A stretch of DNA of 64,000 bases from Niabella yanshanensis (GCF_034424215.1 NZ_CP139960.1:5332001-5396000), one strand, 5' to 3'; shown: positions 8,706 through 18,904, counted from the first letter of the stretch. The notes: generated by a model not told the origin, from the letters alone. Made by a program: numbers and translations.

Positions 8706-11700
8706 ATGAACTTTTTTTACTTTTTGTTGCTGTCTTGCTTAGCTGTACACGGGGCATCAGGGCAATCCCTGCCCATTGAGCTACAAACACCCGAAATTGT
8801 TGCTGTAAACCGAATGCCCATGCGTGCCGCGGCATTTGCTTATGAAAATAAAGTACTGGCAGAAAAGCGGGTAAAAGAACAATCCGCCTTTTTCTTATCA
8901 TTAAATGGTAGCTGGAAGTTCAATTGGGTGCAGAACCCCAATGATCGTCCTAAAGATTTTTATGCAACCAATTTTGATGACAGCCAGTGGAAAAGCTTTA
9001 CAGTTCCCGCTAACTGGGAGTTAAACGGGTACGGCTTACCCATTTATGTAAATCACCCCTATGAGTTTGCGGGGCGCAGGCTCACAGGTGCCAAAATGAA
9101 TCCACCTTTTGATATTCCGGCTGATAATAACCCGGTTGGTTCTTATCGTAAGAAAATAACCATTCCGGCCTACTGGGATGGTCGCCAGGTATTTATTCAC
9201 CTGGGAGCTGTGAAATCTGCGTTCTTTATTTGGGTTAACGGACAAAAAGTAGGCTATAGCGAGGATAGTAAGCTTGCTGCTGAGTTTGATATCACAAAGT
9301 ATGTCAAAGCAGGTGATAATATTATAGCATTAGAAGTGTATCGCTGGAGCGATGGCAGCTACCTGGAATGCCAGGATATGTGGCGCATTTCGGGTATAGA
9401 AAGGGATGTGTATTTATATGCAACGCCTAAGCTGGATATACGCGACTTTAAAGTGCAAAGTGGTCTTGTCAATAATTATAAAGATGGACAACTGAAGGTA
9501 GATGTTGAAGTGAACAGCTACAAAACTGATGTAAAAACCTTGCACTCCAGGCCGGATAGTTTCTATGTTGACCTTCAATTGGTAGATGCAAAGGGAAAAG
9601 AAGTATTCAGCAGGAATGATGAAAAAGCGCAAACGGTATTAGGGCGCTATAAAACCAAGGTGTCATTTACAGGTGTTATACCTTCGGTGAATGCCTGGTC
9701 TGCTGAAATTCCTTACCTGTATACATTATACCTGTCTCTTAAAGATAAAACGGGCACTGTAATCGAAGTAGTACCCGTTCGTGTGGGGTTCAGAACTGTG
9801 GAGATCAAAGGCCGCGATTTTTTAGTGAATGGCAAGCGTGTATTTTTTAAGGGAGTTAACCGGCATGAACATAATCCCCAAACAGGCCATACTTTAACCA
9901 GGGCCGATATGTTGAAGGATATGGAAATGATGAAGAAGCTGAACGTAAATGCCGTAAGACATTCACATTATCCCCCCGATCCTTACTGGATGGATCTTTG
10001 CGACGAATATGGCTTATACGTTATAGATGAAGCCAATATTGAATCGCATGGCCGGTATTACGACCTGGAGTACACTTTTGCCAACGACAAGCAATGGCGT
10101 ATGCCCCACCTGGAACGAATAACACGCATGTACGAGCGCGACAAAAATTATCCGTCGGTTATCACCTGGTCTTTAGGCAATGAAGCGGGTAACGGAGTAA
10201 ATATGTATGAGGCTTATGAATGGCTTAGAAAAAACGACAACAGGCCGGTACAGTATGAACGTGCAGAGCGTGATTATAACACGGATGTGATCTGCCCCCA
10301 ATACCCTTCACCTGATTGGGTAGCAGGATGGGGGAAAGCTAAAGAACAGCGGCCGCTTATTATGAGCGAGTATGCACATATAATGGGCAATAGCCTCGGC
10401 AATTTTAAAGAGTATTGGGATGCTATTGAGTCAACCCCCGGCGCGCAGGGCGGATATGTTTGGGAGTGGATCGATCAGTCATTCGATACGGTTAAAAATG
10501 GAAAACGTATTATGGCTTACGGTGGTGATTTCCCATTGAACGGCCCGGTGAATGAGGATTTCAGTGATAACAATTTTTGTGTAAAGGGAGTGGTTACTGC
10601 TTACCGCGAATTAACACCCATGGCGGTTGAATTAAAAAAAGTGCACCAGTTTATTAAAACAAAATATATCGCCAATAACACTATCAATATCGCCAATACT
10701 TATTTCTTCCGGGGCACCAATAACATCCAGTTGTTTTGGGAAGTGCTGGAAGACGGAAAGCCGGTGGAAAAAGGAACGGTAAATAATCTGCATATTCAGC
10801 CGGGAGCGAATATGGATATTAAGCTGCCTGTTAAAAGCAAGTTCAAAGAAGGTAAAGAGTATTTTTTGAATGTTTATTACCGGTTAAAAACTGCAGAGCC
10901 TTTGCTGGAAAAAGGTTATGAGCTGGCCTGTGAGCAGATGGCGTATGCGGGGAAGCCTGTAGCTGCCAAACCTGTAAATCTTACGGGAGCGATCCGTGAG
11001 TCAAAAGCCGGCAATTGGCTCACCTTAACCGGCAGGAATTTTAAGGTGGTATTTGACACGAAGAAAGGCATACTTTCTTCTTATACTATTGGCATTGTAC
11101 CGGTGCTGGAGAACGGGCCCCAGCCTGGCTTTTACAGGGCCGCAACCGACAATGATATCGGGGCGGGCTTAAATCAATCCCTACGCATCTGGAAGGATGC
11201 ATATGACAAAAGTGGTGCTGCCAACCTTACAACGGAGCAGATCGGCAACGGTGCTTACAAAATCAGTATTACCAAAAATATTCTGGAAGGGAAAGCGGGT
11301 ATAAGCGAAATATTTACAGTGTATGGCGATGGTTCCATTCATGTGGCTAATAACTTCACTGTTGATGCTTCCGGTCCGAAAACAATAATGCGTTTGGGTA
11401 ATAATCTCACCGTGAACAAGCAGTTCAGCAACATACAATGGTATGGCAGAGGGCCCTGGGAAAACTATTGGGATAGGAAATATGCAAGCGAAGTAGGAAT
11501 ATATCGTCAGCAGCTGAATCAGCAATATTTTCCATATGCCCGTCCTCAGGAAAGCGGCAACAAAACAGATGTGCGCTGGTTTACGCTTACCAACGGTAAA
11601 GGCAAGGGTATACGTGTTGATTTCGCCGACAGCCTGCTGTCTTTTGCCGCCCTGCCTTATAGTGTCGACGATCTTGATCCTGCACCTGAGAAACATCAGT

Positions 11701-11861
11701 ATCACTCGGAAGAACTAGTGACAAGAGATAAAATTTACGTACATATCGATTTAAAACAATTAGGTGTTCAGGGTATCGACAGCTGGGGCGCCATGCCGTT
11801 AAAAAAGTACTGGATTGCCCCGGGATCCTATAGCTATAGCTACTGGATAAGGCCTTTGTAA
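8706..11861 (+). CDS. Secreted beta-galactosidase, GH2 LacZ type
   Basis: I start this at the ATG at 8706, which opens a clear signal peptide (MNFFYFLLLSCLAVHGASGQ); the longer frame from 8628 would hide it behind a polar extension. The mature protein of about 1030 residues has the LacZ domain order: sugar-binding jelly roll with NGSWKFNW and VPANWELNGYG, Ig-like domain, TIM barrel, and small C-terminal beta domains. The acid/base Glu493 is in SLGNEAGNG and the nucleophile Glu555 in MSEYAHIMGNS. It hydrolyses terminal beta-galactosides, probably in the periplasm. The neighbouring GH109-like enzyme on the same strand suggests a glycan-degradation locus, but no SusC/SusD pair is present in the window. 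Confidence 0.93.
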   Translation: MNFFYFLLLSCLAVHGASGQSLPIELQTPEIVAVNRMPMRAAAFAYENKVLAEKRVKEQSAFFLSLNGSWKFNWVQNPNDRPKDFYATNFDDSQWKSFTVPANWELNGYGLPIYVNHPYEFAGRRLTGAKMNPPFDIPADNNPVGSYRKKITIPAYWDGRQVFIHLGAVKSAFFIWVNGQKVGYSEDSKLAAEFDITKYVKAGDNIIALEVYRWSDGSYLECQDMWRISGIERDVYLYATPKLDIRDFKVQSGLVNNYKDGQLKVDVEVNSYKTDVKTLHSRPDSFYVDLQLVDAKGKEVFSRNDEKAQTVLGRYKTKVSFTGVIPSVNAWSAEIPYLYTLYLSLKDKTGTVIEVVPVRVGFRTVEIKGRDFLVNGKRVFFKGVNRHEHNPQTGHTLTRADMLKDMEMMKKLNVNAVRHSHYPPDPYWMDLCDEYGLYVIDEANIESHGRYYDLEYTFANDKQWRMPHLERITRMYERDKNYPSVITWSLGNEAGNGVNMYEAYEWLRKNDNRPVQYERAERDYNTDVICPQYPSPDWVAGWGKAKEQRPLIMSEYAHIMGNSLGNFKEYWDAIESTPGAQGGYVWEWIDQSFDTVKNGKRIMAYGGDFPLNGPVNEDFSDNNFCVKGVVTAYRELTPMAVELKKVHQFIKTKYIANNTINIANTYFFRGTNNIQLFWEVLEDGKPVEKGTVNNLHIQPGANMDIKLPVKSKFKEGKEYFLNVYYRLKTAEPLLEKGYELACEQMAYAGKPVAAKPVNLTGAIRESKAGNWLTLTGRNFKVVFDTKKGILSSYTIGIVPVLENGPQPGFYRAATDNDIGAGLNQSLRIWKDAYDKSGAANLTTEQIGNGAYKISITKNILEGKAGISEIFTVYGDGSIHVANNFTVDASGPKTIMRLGNNLTVNKQFSNIQWYGRGPWENYWDRKYASEVGIYRQQLNQQYFPYARPQESGNKTDVRWFTLTNGKGKGIRVDFADSLLSFAALPYSVDDLDPAPEKHQYHSEELVTRDKIYVHIDLKQLGVQGIDSWGAMPLKKYWIAPGSYSYSYWIRPL

Positions 11862-12015
11862 TTACAAAGTAAAGTTTTACAAGTCTTCAGCTCTTTGTTT
11901 TTTGCGCAAACGGTTGCGTGAAAGGATACATGCCTGAATCATTACCTTAGTCGTGTCAAAATAATAAAGAACGAAAGTCCATATTGAAAAGCGAATCATC
12001 ACAAAAAAACAATTT

Positions 12016-13446
12016 ATGAACAGGTTGAAATTTCTTGTCCTGGCTGTTACATCTTTTGCATTAACCACGCAAAGTTTGGAAAGCTATGGACAGGCCTCTA
12101 AATCAGGCATTCAAAAAACAAAAACTGACCGTTCCATCAAAATGCCGGTTCCTGTGCGTCCAGCAGAACAAAAGGATATGCTGGCTTATGCAGCGCCTAA
12201 AATACCAGTGGTAAGGGTAGGTTTCATAGGCTTAGGTATGCGTGGTCCGGGCGCTGTAGGCCGGTGGACGAAAATTCCTAACACAAAAATAGTAGCATTA
12301 GCCGATCTGCGCCCGGAGAGAGTAGAAGCTGCACAGGTTATTCTGGATACCAATAAGGTAGCACGCGCGGCGGGCTACTCGGGCTCAGAGGATGCCTGGA
12401 AAAAACTATGTGAGCGGGATGATATCGATCTGGTTTATATCGCTACAGACTGGAAGCATCATGTTCCAATGGCCTTGTATGCGATGCAAAAAGGTAAGCA
12501 TGTGGCTATCGAAGTGCCGGCTGCCATGAATATGAAAGATATCTGGGCTCTGATCAATACTTCCGAGAAGACCCGCAAGCATTGTATGATGCTTGAAAAC
12601 TGCGTATATGATTTCTTTGAGCTCACCACTTTAAACATGGCGCAAAAAGGCCTGTTTGGTGAAGTGATTCATGGTGAAGGCGCTTACATTCACGATTTGT
12701 CTCCATTTTGGAAAGAGTATTGGAATAACTGGCGTTTAGATTATAATAAAGATTACAGGGGAGATATTTACCCCACACATGGTATTGGTCCCGTTTGCCA
12801 GGCATTGAATATCCACCGTGGCGATAAAATGAACTTCCTTGTTTCAGTAGATACTAAATCATTTAATGGCCGGGAGCATTGGAAAAATGAGAAAGGATCT
12901 TATCCTGACCAATTTAAAAACGGCGATCATACGGTTACACTAATAGGTACCGAAAAAGGAAAGTCTATTGAAATACAGCATAATGTGATGACGCCCCGCC
13001 CTTACTCGCGCATGTACCAGTTAACAGGTACCAAAGGATTTGCCAATAAATATCCTTCGGAGGGGTATGCTTTGGAGGGGGATCAATTGTCTGCCGATGT
13101 AGCGCCCGATCATGAAAAATTAAATGCGCATAGTTATGTAACCAAAGAAGTAAAGGAAGCATTGATGAAAAAGTACAAACATCCGATTCATCAGGAATTG
13201 GAGGAGACCGCCAAAAAAGTTGGCGGACATGGAGGGATGGATTTTATTATGGATTATCGTTTGGCTTATTGTTTGCAAAACGGCCTTCCTTTAGATATGG
13301 ATGTATATGACCTGGCTGAATGGTGTTGTTTGGCCGAATTGTCTGCCATTTCATTAGATAACGGAAGTGCTCCTGTACAAATACCGGACTTTACGCGTGG
13401 TGGCTGGAACAAAATACAGGGATATAAACATGCTTGGGTTAAGTAA
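12016..13446 (+). CDS. GH109-like Gfo/Idh/MocA-fold glycosidase
   Basis: The 476-residue protein has a signal peptide (about 1-26) and a Rossmann NAD-binding motif VGFIGLGMRGPG near residue 70. Downstream are signatures typical of GH109 alpha-N-acetylgalactosaminidase-type enzymes: IEVPAAMN, LENCVYDFFEL and TYPTHGIGPV-like (IYPTHGIGPV). GH109 enzymes use tightly bound NAD+ in an oxidation-elimination mechanism to release terminal alpha-GalNAc. Secretion and these motifs favour GH109 over a cytoplasmic inositol-type dehydrogenase. It lies 154 bases after the GH2 gene, and a terminator follows. Substrate is inferred from family only. Confidence 0.82.
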   Translation: MNRLKFLVLAVTSFALTTQSLESYGQASKSGIQKTKTDRSIKMPVPVRPAEQKDMLAYAAPKIPVVRVGFIGLGMRGPGAVGRWTKIPNTKIVALADLRPERVEAAQVILDTNKVARAAGYSGSEDAWKKLCERDDIDLVYIATDWKHHVPMALYAMQKGKHVAIEVPAAMNMKDIWALINTSEKTRKHCMMLENCVYDFFELTTLNMAQKGLFGEVIHGEGAYIHDLSPFWKEYWNNWRLDYNKDYRGDIYPTHGIGPVCQALNIHRGDKMNFLVSVDTKSFNGREHWKNEKGSYPDQFKNGDHTVTLIGTEKGKSIEIQHNVMTPRPYSRMYQLTGTKGFANKYPSEGYALEGDQLSADVAPDHEKLNAHSYVTKEVKEALMKKYKHPIHQELEETAKKVGGHGGMDFIMDYRLAYCLQNGLPLDMDVYDLAEWCCLAELSAISLDNGSAPVQIPDFTRGGWNKIQGYKHAWVK

Positions 13447-13497
13447 ATACGATCCACTTAACTTAATCTTTCTCTTCGTGCAATCAGTTAGAAATAG

Positions 13498-13527
13498 AAA
13501 TGCCTCCGGTAATGGAGGCATTTTCTT
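13498..13527 (+). terminator. Intrinsic terminator after the GH109-like gene
   Basis: An inverted repeat AAATGCCTCC / GGAGGCATTT with a 6-base loop is followed by TTCTTG on the plus strand, about 50 bases after the stop. The A-run on the other side means it may also act on transcription from the right. Confidence 0.8.
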
Positions 13528-13575
13528 GTATGTATTACGAACGGAGTGACCGATAATGAGTCTTGACTGTAAGGA

Positions 13576-14481
13576 TTACTTCAATGTAATGTCTCCAAAG
13601 CTGCTGCTGATGGTAACCGAAGCTTTACCTGAGCCCTGCGTACCTGAATAGGTTTTGTCAAATGTAGGTCCGTATTTGTTTACTTTCGTCTTGTTTACAA
13701 CCTCCACTTTACTATTGTTTTTCAGGTTTCCAAAGCTGGTTTTAATATTAAGTGTTGTATTTAGTTTGGATGATACGTTGATAGATACGTCAGAGTAGGA
13801 AACTTTCATGTCCAGCTTCTCCAGGTTGTCGTTCAGTCCAACTTTAGTTCCTTTGCAGAAGTCGATAGTGCTGGATATAATTCCTGAAAGGTTATCGATT
13901 TTCATATCCGAATACGAAATCCTGATGCGGCCGTCGTTAATGGCGCTGGATATCAGTGAGCCAAATTCTACGTTCACATCTTTGGCCTTTTGAAGCTTTC
14001 CCGTTGTTATGGGCCCGAAGGATTGTTTGATGTTGACTTCGCCCTCCCAATCGGGTATACTACTGCTCCCGAATTCGTTTTTAATATCCAGGGGATTACT
14101 GGCGGGCATATACACGATGTAATTAATTTCCATTTTCGATTTTTGCCCTTTGGTACTGGTATTTCCCTGAAACTTGGTATTAAAAGTAACCGGGTTGCCA
14201 TCGCGGCTCTCTATGGTGATGTTATCAAGAATTCCCTGGGCTATGCGTTCATTTTCGGAGAATGCAATGATCGTTACATCTACCTTAACTTCATTTCTAT
14301 CCCAGGCCTTTACTTCAACCTTTCCAAACTTGTTGGCTATTTTAACTCTTTGGTTGTTAGACAAAGAATAGCTCTTGCTATAAGTTTTCCTTTTTTCGTT
14401 GAAGCTGTCCGCGCGTGCAGCGGAGGTTGTCAGTGCAATCAGCAGAAACAACAGGCTACAGATTTTTATAGTCCTTCTCAT
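13576..14481 (-). CDS. Secreted DUF4097-like beta-repeat protein
   Basis: This 301-residue protein has a signal peptide (about 1-24, ends ARADS) and then regular short beta strands of the DUF4097/adhesin-like right-handed helix type, with recurring pieces such as IKNEFGSSS, NIKQSFGPITTG and ASVTISSSFGDITL. Such proteins often sit downstream of ECF sigma/anti-sigma pairs in Bacteroidota and are presumably periplasmic or surface exposed; the function is unknown. Its start overlaps the end of the upstream membrane protein by 26 bases, so it is translationally linked to the regulator operon. Confidence 0.78.
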   Translation of the reverse strand: MRRTIKICSLLFLLIALTTSAARADSFNEKRKTYSKSYSLSNNQRVKIANKFGKVEVKAWDRNEVKVDVTIIAFSENERIAQGILDNITIESRDGNPVTFNTKFQGNTSTKGQKSKMEINYIVYMPASNPLDIKNEFGSSSIPDWEGEVNIKQSFGPITTGKLQKAKDVNVEFGSLISSAINDGRIRISYSDMKIDNLSGIISSTIDFCKGTKVGLNDNLEKLDMKVSYSDVSINVSSKLNTTLNIKTSFGNLKNNSKVEVVNKTKVNKYGPTFDKTYSGTQGSGKASVTISSSFGDITLK

Positions 14482-15169
14482 CGTTCAATTTCTTTTTTTT
14501 GTGTACTTGTTTTAAAATCCCGAGTTGTTTATTGAGCAGATCTGCTTGCATCTTTAAGTTGCCAATCATGGCTTCCAGTAATTTTTCGCTGTTCACTCCC
14601 TTCGATAACTGCGCTTTTAACGCATCGTACGAAGTTTCCAGCATTTCGGCGTCTTTGGAGAATTCTTTGTAAAGTTCAGGCTCCGTCTTCTTCAGTTCCT
14701 TCATCTGTCCCTGCTTTATTTCAATCAGCTTTACGTAGTGATATAATTCCTCTTCCTCCATACTTCTTTGAGGGCCCCCGCTTTTTTCCTTTTTGGGATC
14801 ATTCCCCGCCAGTTGACCACCCTGAGGACTATCATTTTCTATCACGGGTTGGTCTTCAACAATATCTTTTGGACTTTTATTAACCATAACCGGAGTACTA
14901 TCATTTTCATTCCCGGTTTTCGCTACTATATCAGGCGACTGCCCTACGTTACGGTTCAGGTTATAAAAAACCACAGCCGTTGTTACTAATAAGGCTACAA
15001 CCGCAGCTGCCTTCATCCAGCTTTTTAAAACGAACACCCTGCCCTTGGCCGGCACATCCTTTACTATATCCAGCCTGCCTTCTATGCGCTGCCATAAAGC
15101 GTCGGACGGGGTATATTCATCAAACGCGTCTTTATTATTCCTGATATAATCTTCCAGTTTCTTACTCAT
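14456..15169 (-). CDS. Single-pass membrane protein, probable anti-sigma factor
   Basis: This 237-residue protein has a cytoplasmic N-terminus of about 45 residues (DYIRNNKDAFDEYTPSDALWQRIEGRL), one transmembrane helix at about 49-67 (WMKAAAVVALLVTTAVVFY), a proline/lysine-rich periplasmic linker and a C-terminal coiled coil. It overlaps the ECF sigma gene by 4 bases, the normal arrangement for an anti-sigma factor. No zinc-binding anti-sigma motif (HxxxCxxC) is present, so the role is inferred from topology and position. Confidence 0.72.
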   Translation of the reverse strand: MSKKLEDYIRNNKDAFDEYTPSDALWQRIEGRLDIVKDVPAKGRVFVLKSWMKAAAVVALLVTTAVVFYNLNRNVGQSPDIVAKTGNENDSTPVMVNKSPKDIVEDQPVIENDSPQGGQLAGNDPKKEKSGGPQRSMEEEELYHYVKLIEIKQGQMKELKKTEPELYKEFSKDAEMLETSYDALKAQLSKGVNSEKLLEAMIGNLKMQADLLNKQLGILKQVHKKKKLNDEKDYKNL

Positions 15170-15714
15170 GCTATTGCGTTTACTGTATCGATTACCTTTT
15201 TTCTTGCACGGTGGTAAATCGTTCTTACATTATTATGAGATATATTGAGAAGCGCGGCAATTTCTTCCTGTTTCAGGCCGTCAATAACAAATAAGTTAAA
15301 GATCACGCGGTAATTTTCGGGGAGCTTTGCAATAGCTCTTCTGATTCTGTCAATATCTGCTGAAAAATCATCTTCATCGAGCTCTGCATCATCACCGGCA
15401 TTGATATTGCCTATCTCCGTGTCCACCCATTGAATCTTCTTTTTGCGCAGCAGGCTAATAGATTTATTAATAACAATCCTGCGTAGCCATGCCTCAAACG
15501 AGCTTTTATAAGTGAACTTATCCAGGCTGTTAAAAGCATCTATAAAAGCTTCCTGTACCGTATCTTCTGCATCTGCCAGGTTATTCAACACCCGCATGCT
15601 ACTATTCAGCATAGCCTTCACGTACCGGTGATACACGTCATAAAAGGCCTGTTTATTGCCCTCGCGGCAAAGTTCTACCTGTTCGTCTAATGCTATTTCT
15701 ACCGTGAGGTTCAA
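15166..15714 (-). CDS. ECF RNA polymerase sigma factor (sigma-70 family)
   Basis: This 182-residue sigma factor has region 2 at about 20-90 (LADAEDTVQEAFIDAFNSL) and region 4 at about 120-178 (LPENYRVIFNLFVIDGLKQEE, then ISHNNVRTIYHRARKKV as the helix-turn-helix). Regions 1.1 and 3 are missing, as in ECF factors. It is first in a three-gene unit with the membrane protein and the DUF4097-like protein, so it probably drives that operon and other envelope genes when released. The inducing signal is not visible. Confidence 0.92.
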   Translation of the reverse strand: MNLTVEIALDEQVELCREGNKQAFYDVYHRYVKAMLNSSMRVLNNLADAEDTVQEAFIDAFNSLDKFTYKSSFEAWLRRIVINKSISLLRKKKIQWVDTEIGNINAGDDAELDEDDFSADIDRIRRAIAKLPENYRVIFNLFVIDGLKQEEIAALLNISHNNVRTIYHRARKKVIDTVNAIA

Positions 15715-15911
15715 GTTAGTATCTGCGTCTTTTATATAATAATAGCAAAAAAGAGAAGAATGTTACACTTTGTCAAAAAAAAATAATTGACATGAAAATA
15801 TGTTTATAAATATCTGAAAATCAATTTAAATTGAGTTGCAGGTGAGCAGTAATACCGGTATTGGCTTGAATTTCTGACACGTTTCCTTTTAAAAGCACCA
15901 TAGCAGGTTTA

Positions 15912-18317
15912 TTAAACCGGTAATGTGAAATAAAAGGTAGAACCCTTTCCTAATTCGCTTTCTACCCAAATGGCGCCATTGTGCCGGGTGATAATTTCAG
16001 CACTTAAATAAAGACCTATTCCAAAACCCGATGTAAAATGCATCTGTGTGTTTTCGGCCCTGTAGTACCGGTCAAACACTTTCAGTTGATCTGCTTCTGT
16101 CAGGCCCATGCCCTGGTCGCTTACACTCACCTGAACTTTTCTGCTTTTTAATACATAGCCGACCTGTATTTCGCTACCCCTGGGTGAATATTTAACTGCA
16201 TTGCTGAGCAGGTTGCTGATCACCGAAGTGATCTTGTCATGATCGGCATTGATGATCATTTTTTCATGATTCATCAGGCTGATCCGATGGGCAGGCGCTG
16301 TTAATTCTGTCTCTTTAACAACATCAGCTATAATCATGCTCAGATCAAAACTACTCTTTTCAATTATTAACCTGGCCGATTCCAGCCTGGACAGGTTCAG
16401 AAATCCGTTGATCATTGCCGCCATACGTTTTACCTGCACATTGGCTTTATGCATGGCCGTGGCCATAAAAGGATCTTCGCTGTTCTTTAATTTGGCGTGA
16501 GCCACCTGAATAATGGCTGTAAGCGAAGTAAGCGGTGTTTTTAACTCGTGGCTTGCCATACCAATAAAATCATTCTTTCGCTGTTCATCGGCCTTCTGCT
16601 CGGTTACGTCCATAATAACACCAGTGAATGCAGAAAATGTTCCTGAGGGGTCGGGGGCCAGGTTGCCAATTGCCCGCAGCCAGCGCATCCGCTGGTCGTT
16701 CAGGCCAATTACAGGATAGATTACATCGAAATCTTCACCATGATTGATAGCATTTTCTAACTTGGCAGCTACCAGCTCGCGGTATTCATCGGTAACCTGG
16801 GCCAATGCCTGCTCTACGCTCAGCGGTTCATCCGAGTTGTAACCAAACAGTTCCTTTAACCGGGCATCTGCGATCATTTCACGGGTAACCGAATGCACAT
16901 ACCAGGTGCCGATATTGGCTGCTTCTATAGCCAGCCTCAACGCGATCTGGTTTTCCTCAATCTTCATTTGCGCGGCTGCTAACCGGTTATTAACAAGAGC
17001 CAGTTCTTCATTAATAGTAATTAATTCTTCATTGGATGCCGCCTGTTCTTCGTTTGTAGCCGCCAGCTCTTCATTGATTTCTTGTAACTCGTCCCTGCTT
17101 TTAGCCAGGGCTTGTTCCATTTGTTTACGTTCGGTAACATCCCGGGTAGTACCGGCTACGGCTTCTACTTCGCCGGCCTCGTTGAGTACCGGTATCAGTA
17201 TATAATCATACATGCGCCGGCCCAATACTGCGTGCGGAAACGATACTTCCCCCCGGACCGGTTGTTTGGTGGCACGCACCTGGTCAATTTCACGCTCGTG
17301 CATCAGGGCATGCCATTCTTCGTAGCCATTTTCTCTTAAACCCTTACCTATGGCGGTATCCCAGGTTTTGCCCCACATGGTAAGCAGGGCACTATTGGCA
17401 TAGGTAAATCGGTAGTCCAGGTCCCATACATACATCAGATCGGGTGTGGCTGAAGTAATGGTCTCGTATACTCTTTTCTGTTGATCGGCCTTTTCGCGGG
17501 CGTCCCGCAATTGCTGCTGAATCAGCATCATGCTGGTTACCTCAATTACAAAAACCAAAATGCCGTCGGGGTAACCATTTTCATCCTGCCGGGCCCTGTA
17601 AATAAAATTAAAGTAACGGTCTTCTATAGGTCCATCGGGTGTACGTGCCAGGGGTACCAGCAACTCACTAGCTTCAAATGGCTTACCGGTTGTGAAAACC
17701 TCCTGTAAAATGCCAATAATGGGGGTGTCTTTAATTTCCGGCAGCGCCTCTAAAAGGGGTTTGCCCAACAGTTCCCTACCGGGAAATAACTGTTGATAAA
17801 GAGGATTTACCAGTTCGTAAATGAAGCTTTCTCCCTGCAGAATGCAGATGCCTGCAGGCGCCTGCATTAAAAATTCCTGTAACCGGTCTCTTTCCCTTTG
17901 TACGGCTAGTTTTGCCGTGAGTACTTTTTCCCGCTGACGAACCTGGCTGGTATTTTCTAAAACCCATACCGCAACCTTACTCACCTGCCCGGTTGACGTA
18001 ATTACCGGTGCATAAACAAATGTGACAAAAACCGGTTCGGGCCGGCCCTGGCGCAACAGCATCATAGATACTTCATCAGCGTGATAAGCGATGCCGGTCT
18101 GTACCACCTTGTCGAGAATGGGTTGGTACGGATCCCTGAATTCAGGAAAAGCATCCCAGTACCTATGCCCGATGATCTGCTCCCGGGGTTTGCCCGCTAC
18201 TTCGAGGTATTTGTCGTTAAGCAATTCTGCTACCAGGGTTTCCGCATCAAGGATGCAGATGCCGATAGGGGCATTTTGTACCAGGGTGAGCAAATCGGCT
18301 TCTTTAATTAACTGCAT
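15912..18317 (-). CDS. Multi-PAS sensor histidine kinase
   Basis: This 801-residue kinase has no membrane helix, so it is likely a cytoplasmic sensor. PAS domains cover about 1-130, 140-270, 285-400 and 450-570. Between the third and fourth is a coiled coil of repeated NEE/ASNEEL units (about 405-450) like those in chemoreceptor-linked CheB-CheR-PAS proteins. The HisKA box FIGMASHELKTPL (about 585) and HATPase parts NLLSNAVKYSP, VSDQGMGL and FGIGLYLSAEI are intact. There is no fused receiver and no adjacent response regulator, so its partner must be elsewhere, perhaps the receiver at 38.4 kb. Confidence 0.9.
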   Translation of the reverse strand: MQLIKEADLLTLVQNAPIGICILDAETLVAELLNDKYLEVAGKPREQIIGHRYWDAFPEFRDPYQPILDKVVQTGIAYHADEVSMMLLRQGRPEPVFVTFVYAPVITSTGQVSKVAVWVLENTSQVRQREKVLTAKLAVQRERDRLQEFLMQAPAGICILQGESFIYELVNPLYQQLFPGRELLGKPLLEALPEIKDTPIIGILQEVFTTGKPFEASELLVPLARTPDGPIEDRYFNFIYRARQDENGYPDGILVFVIEVTSMMLIQQQLRDAREKADQQKRVYETITSATPDLMYVWDLDYRFTYANSALLTMWGKTWDTAIGKGLRENGYEEWHALMHEREIDQVRATKQPVRGEVSFPHAVLGRRMYDYILIPVLNEAGEVEAVAGTTRDVTERKQMEQALAKSRDELQEINEELAATNEEQAASNEELITINEELALVNNRLAAAQMKIEENQIALRLAIEAANIGTWYVHSVTREMIADARLKELFGYNSDEPLSVEQALAQVTDEYRELVAAKLENAINHGEDFDVIYPVIGLNDQRMRWLRAIGNLAPDPSGTFSAFTGVIMDVTEQKADEQRKNDFIGMASHELKTPLTSLTAIIQVAHAKLKNSEDPFMATAMHKANVQVKRMAAMINGFLNLSRLESARLIIEKSSFDLSMIIADVVKETELTAPAHRISLMNHEKMIINADHDKITSVISNLLSNAVKYSPRGSEIQVGYVLKSRKVQVSVSDQGMGLTEADQLKVFDRYYRAENTQMHFTSGFGIGLYLSAEIITRHNGAIWVESELGKGSTFYFTLPV

Positions 18318-18439
18318 AAGGCCCGAAAAGATAATTAAATTTTTAAATTTTATTAGATAGTGATATGGGTTCTATAAAAGCATAGCAATACTTATGCTAA
18401 AAAACGGCAGCGTTTTTGTCTTCCATTTTTAAAAATATT

Positions 18440-18904
18440 ATGGAAACAATAAACGCAGGGGGAGTGAATACGATCGAAGAATCGGTAACGCCCATTACCG
18501 TTGTTATTAACGAGGCGGTTGAAAAAGGGTTTGACCTTATCTTTCGCCTGAAAGAAGATGGTAGTCTTTGGGATCAAAATGGTATTTATTACGATCCTGA
18601 ACAAATGACCATTGCCTACAGCCGTGTGGTTAATGAGGCCAGGGAAGATACTCCGGGTATACGGTTAACTACCATTTACCTGCTTCGTAACGAGGAGGGG
18701 GATAAGGGAATTTTGGTAGATGCCGATGGTATTTACGGAGATAGAAGAATAGACAGTTTTATCCGTAATATAAGCCGGTTACAGCAACCCGTTTCAGCCC
18801 GGCAACAAAAGTCATGGCCCGCAAAAAGGCTGGTATGGGCAGCGGCCGGTTTGTTGCTGATAACAAGCGCCCTTTCATTTAAGCTCATCAGTCGCGGGAA
18901 ATAG
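18440..18904 (+). CDS. Tail-anchored protein with a 'YYDP' domain (paralogue of 23114-23572)
   Basis: I start this at ATG 18440; the frame is open further upstream only from a TTG at 18416. The 154-residue product has an N-terminal domain at about 20-110 with KGFDLIFRLKEDGSLWDQ, YYDPEQ, and a GILVDADGIYGD block, then a linker and one C-terminal membrane helix (about 130-148) with a short basic tail. The domain resembles small Bacteroidota proteins often labelled phosphoribosylpyrophosphate synthetase in databases, although nothing here supports PRPP synthesis. The same architecture recurs at 23114-23572. Function unknown. Confidence 0.75.
   Translation: METINAGGVNTIEESVTPITVVINEAVEKGFDLIFRLKEDGSLWDQNGIYYDPEQMTIAYSRVVNEAREDTPGIRLTTIYLLRNEEGDKGILVDADGIYGDRRIDSFIRNISRLQQPVSARQQKSWPAKRLVWAAAGLLLITSALSFKLISRGK

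Noticed and set aside
15851-15862. 12-base palindrome AATACCGGTATT near the histidine kinase gene
   Set aside because: It is short, lies at the 3' side of the kinase gene, and is not repeated near another promoter.
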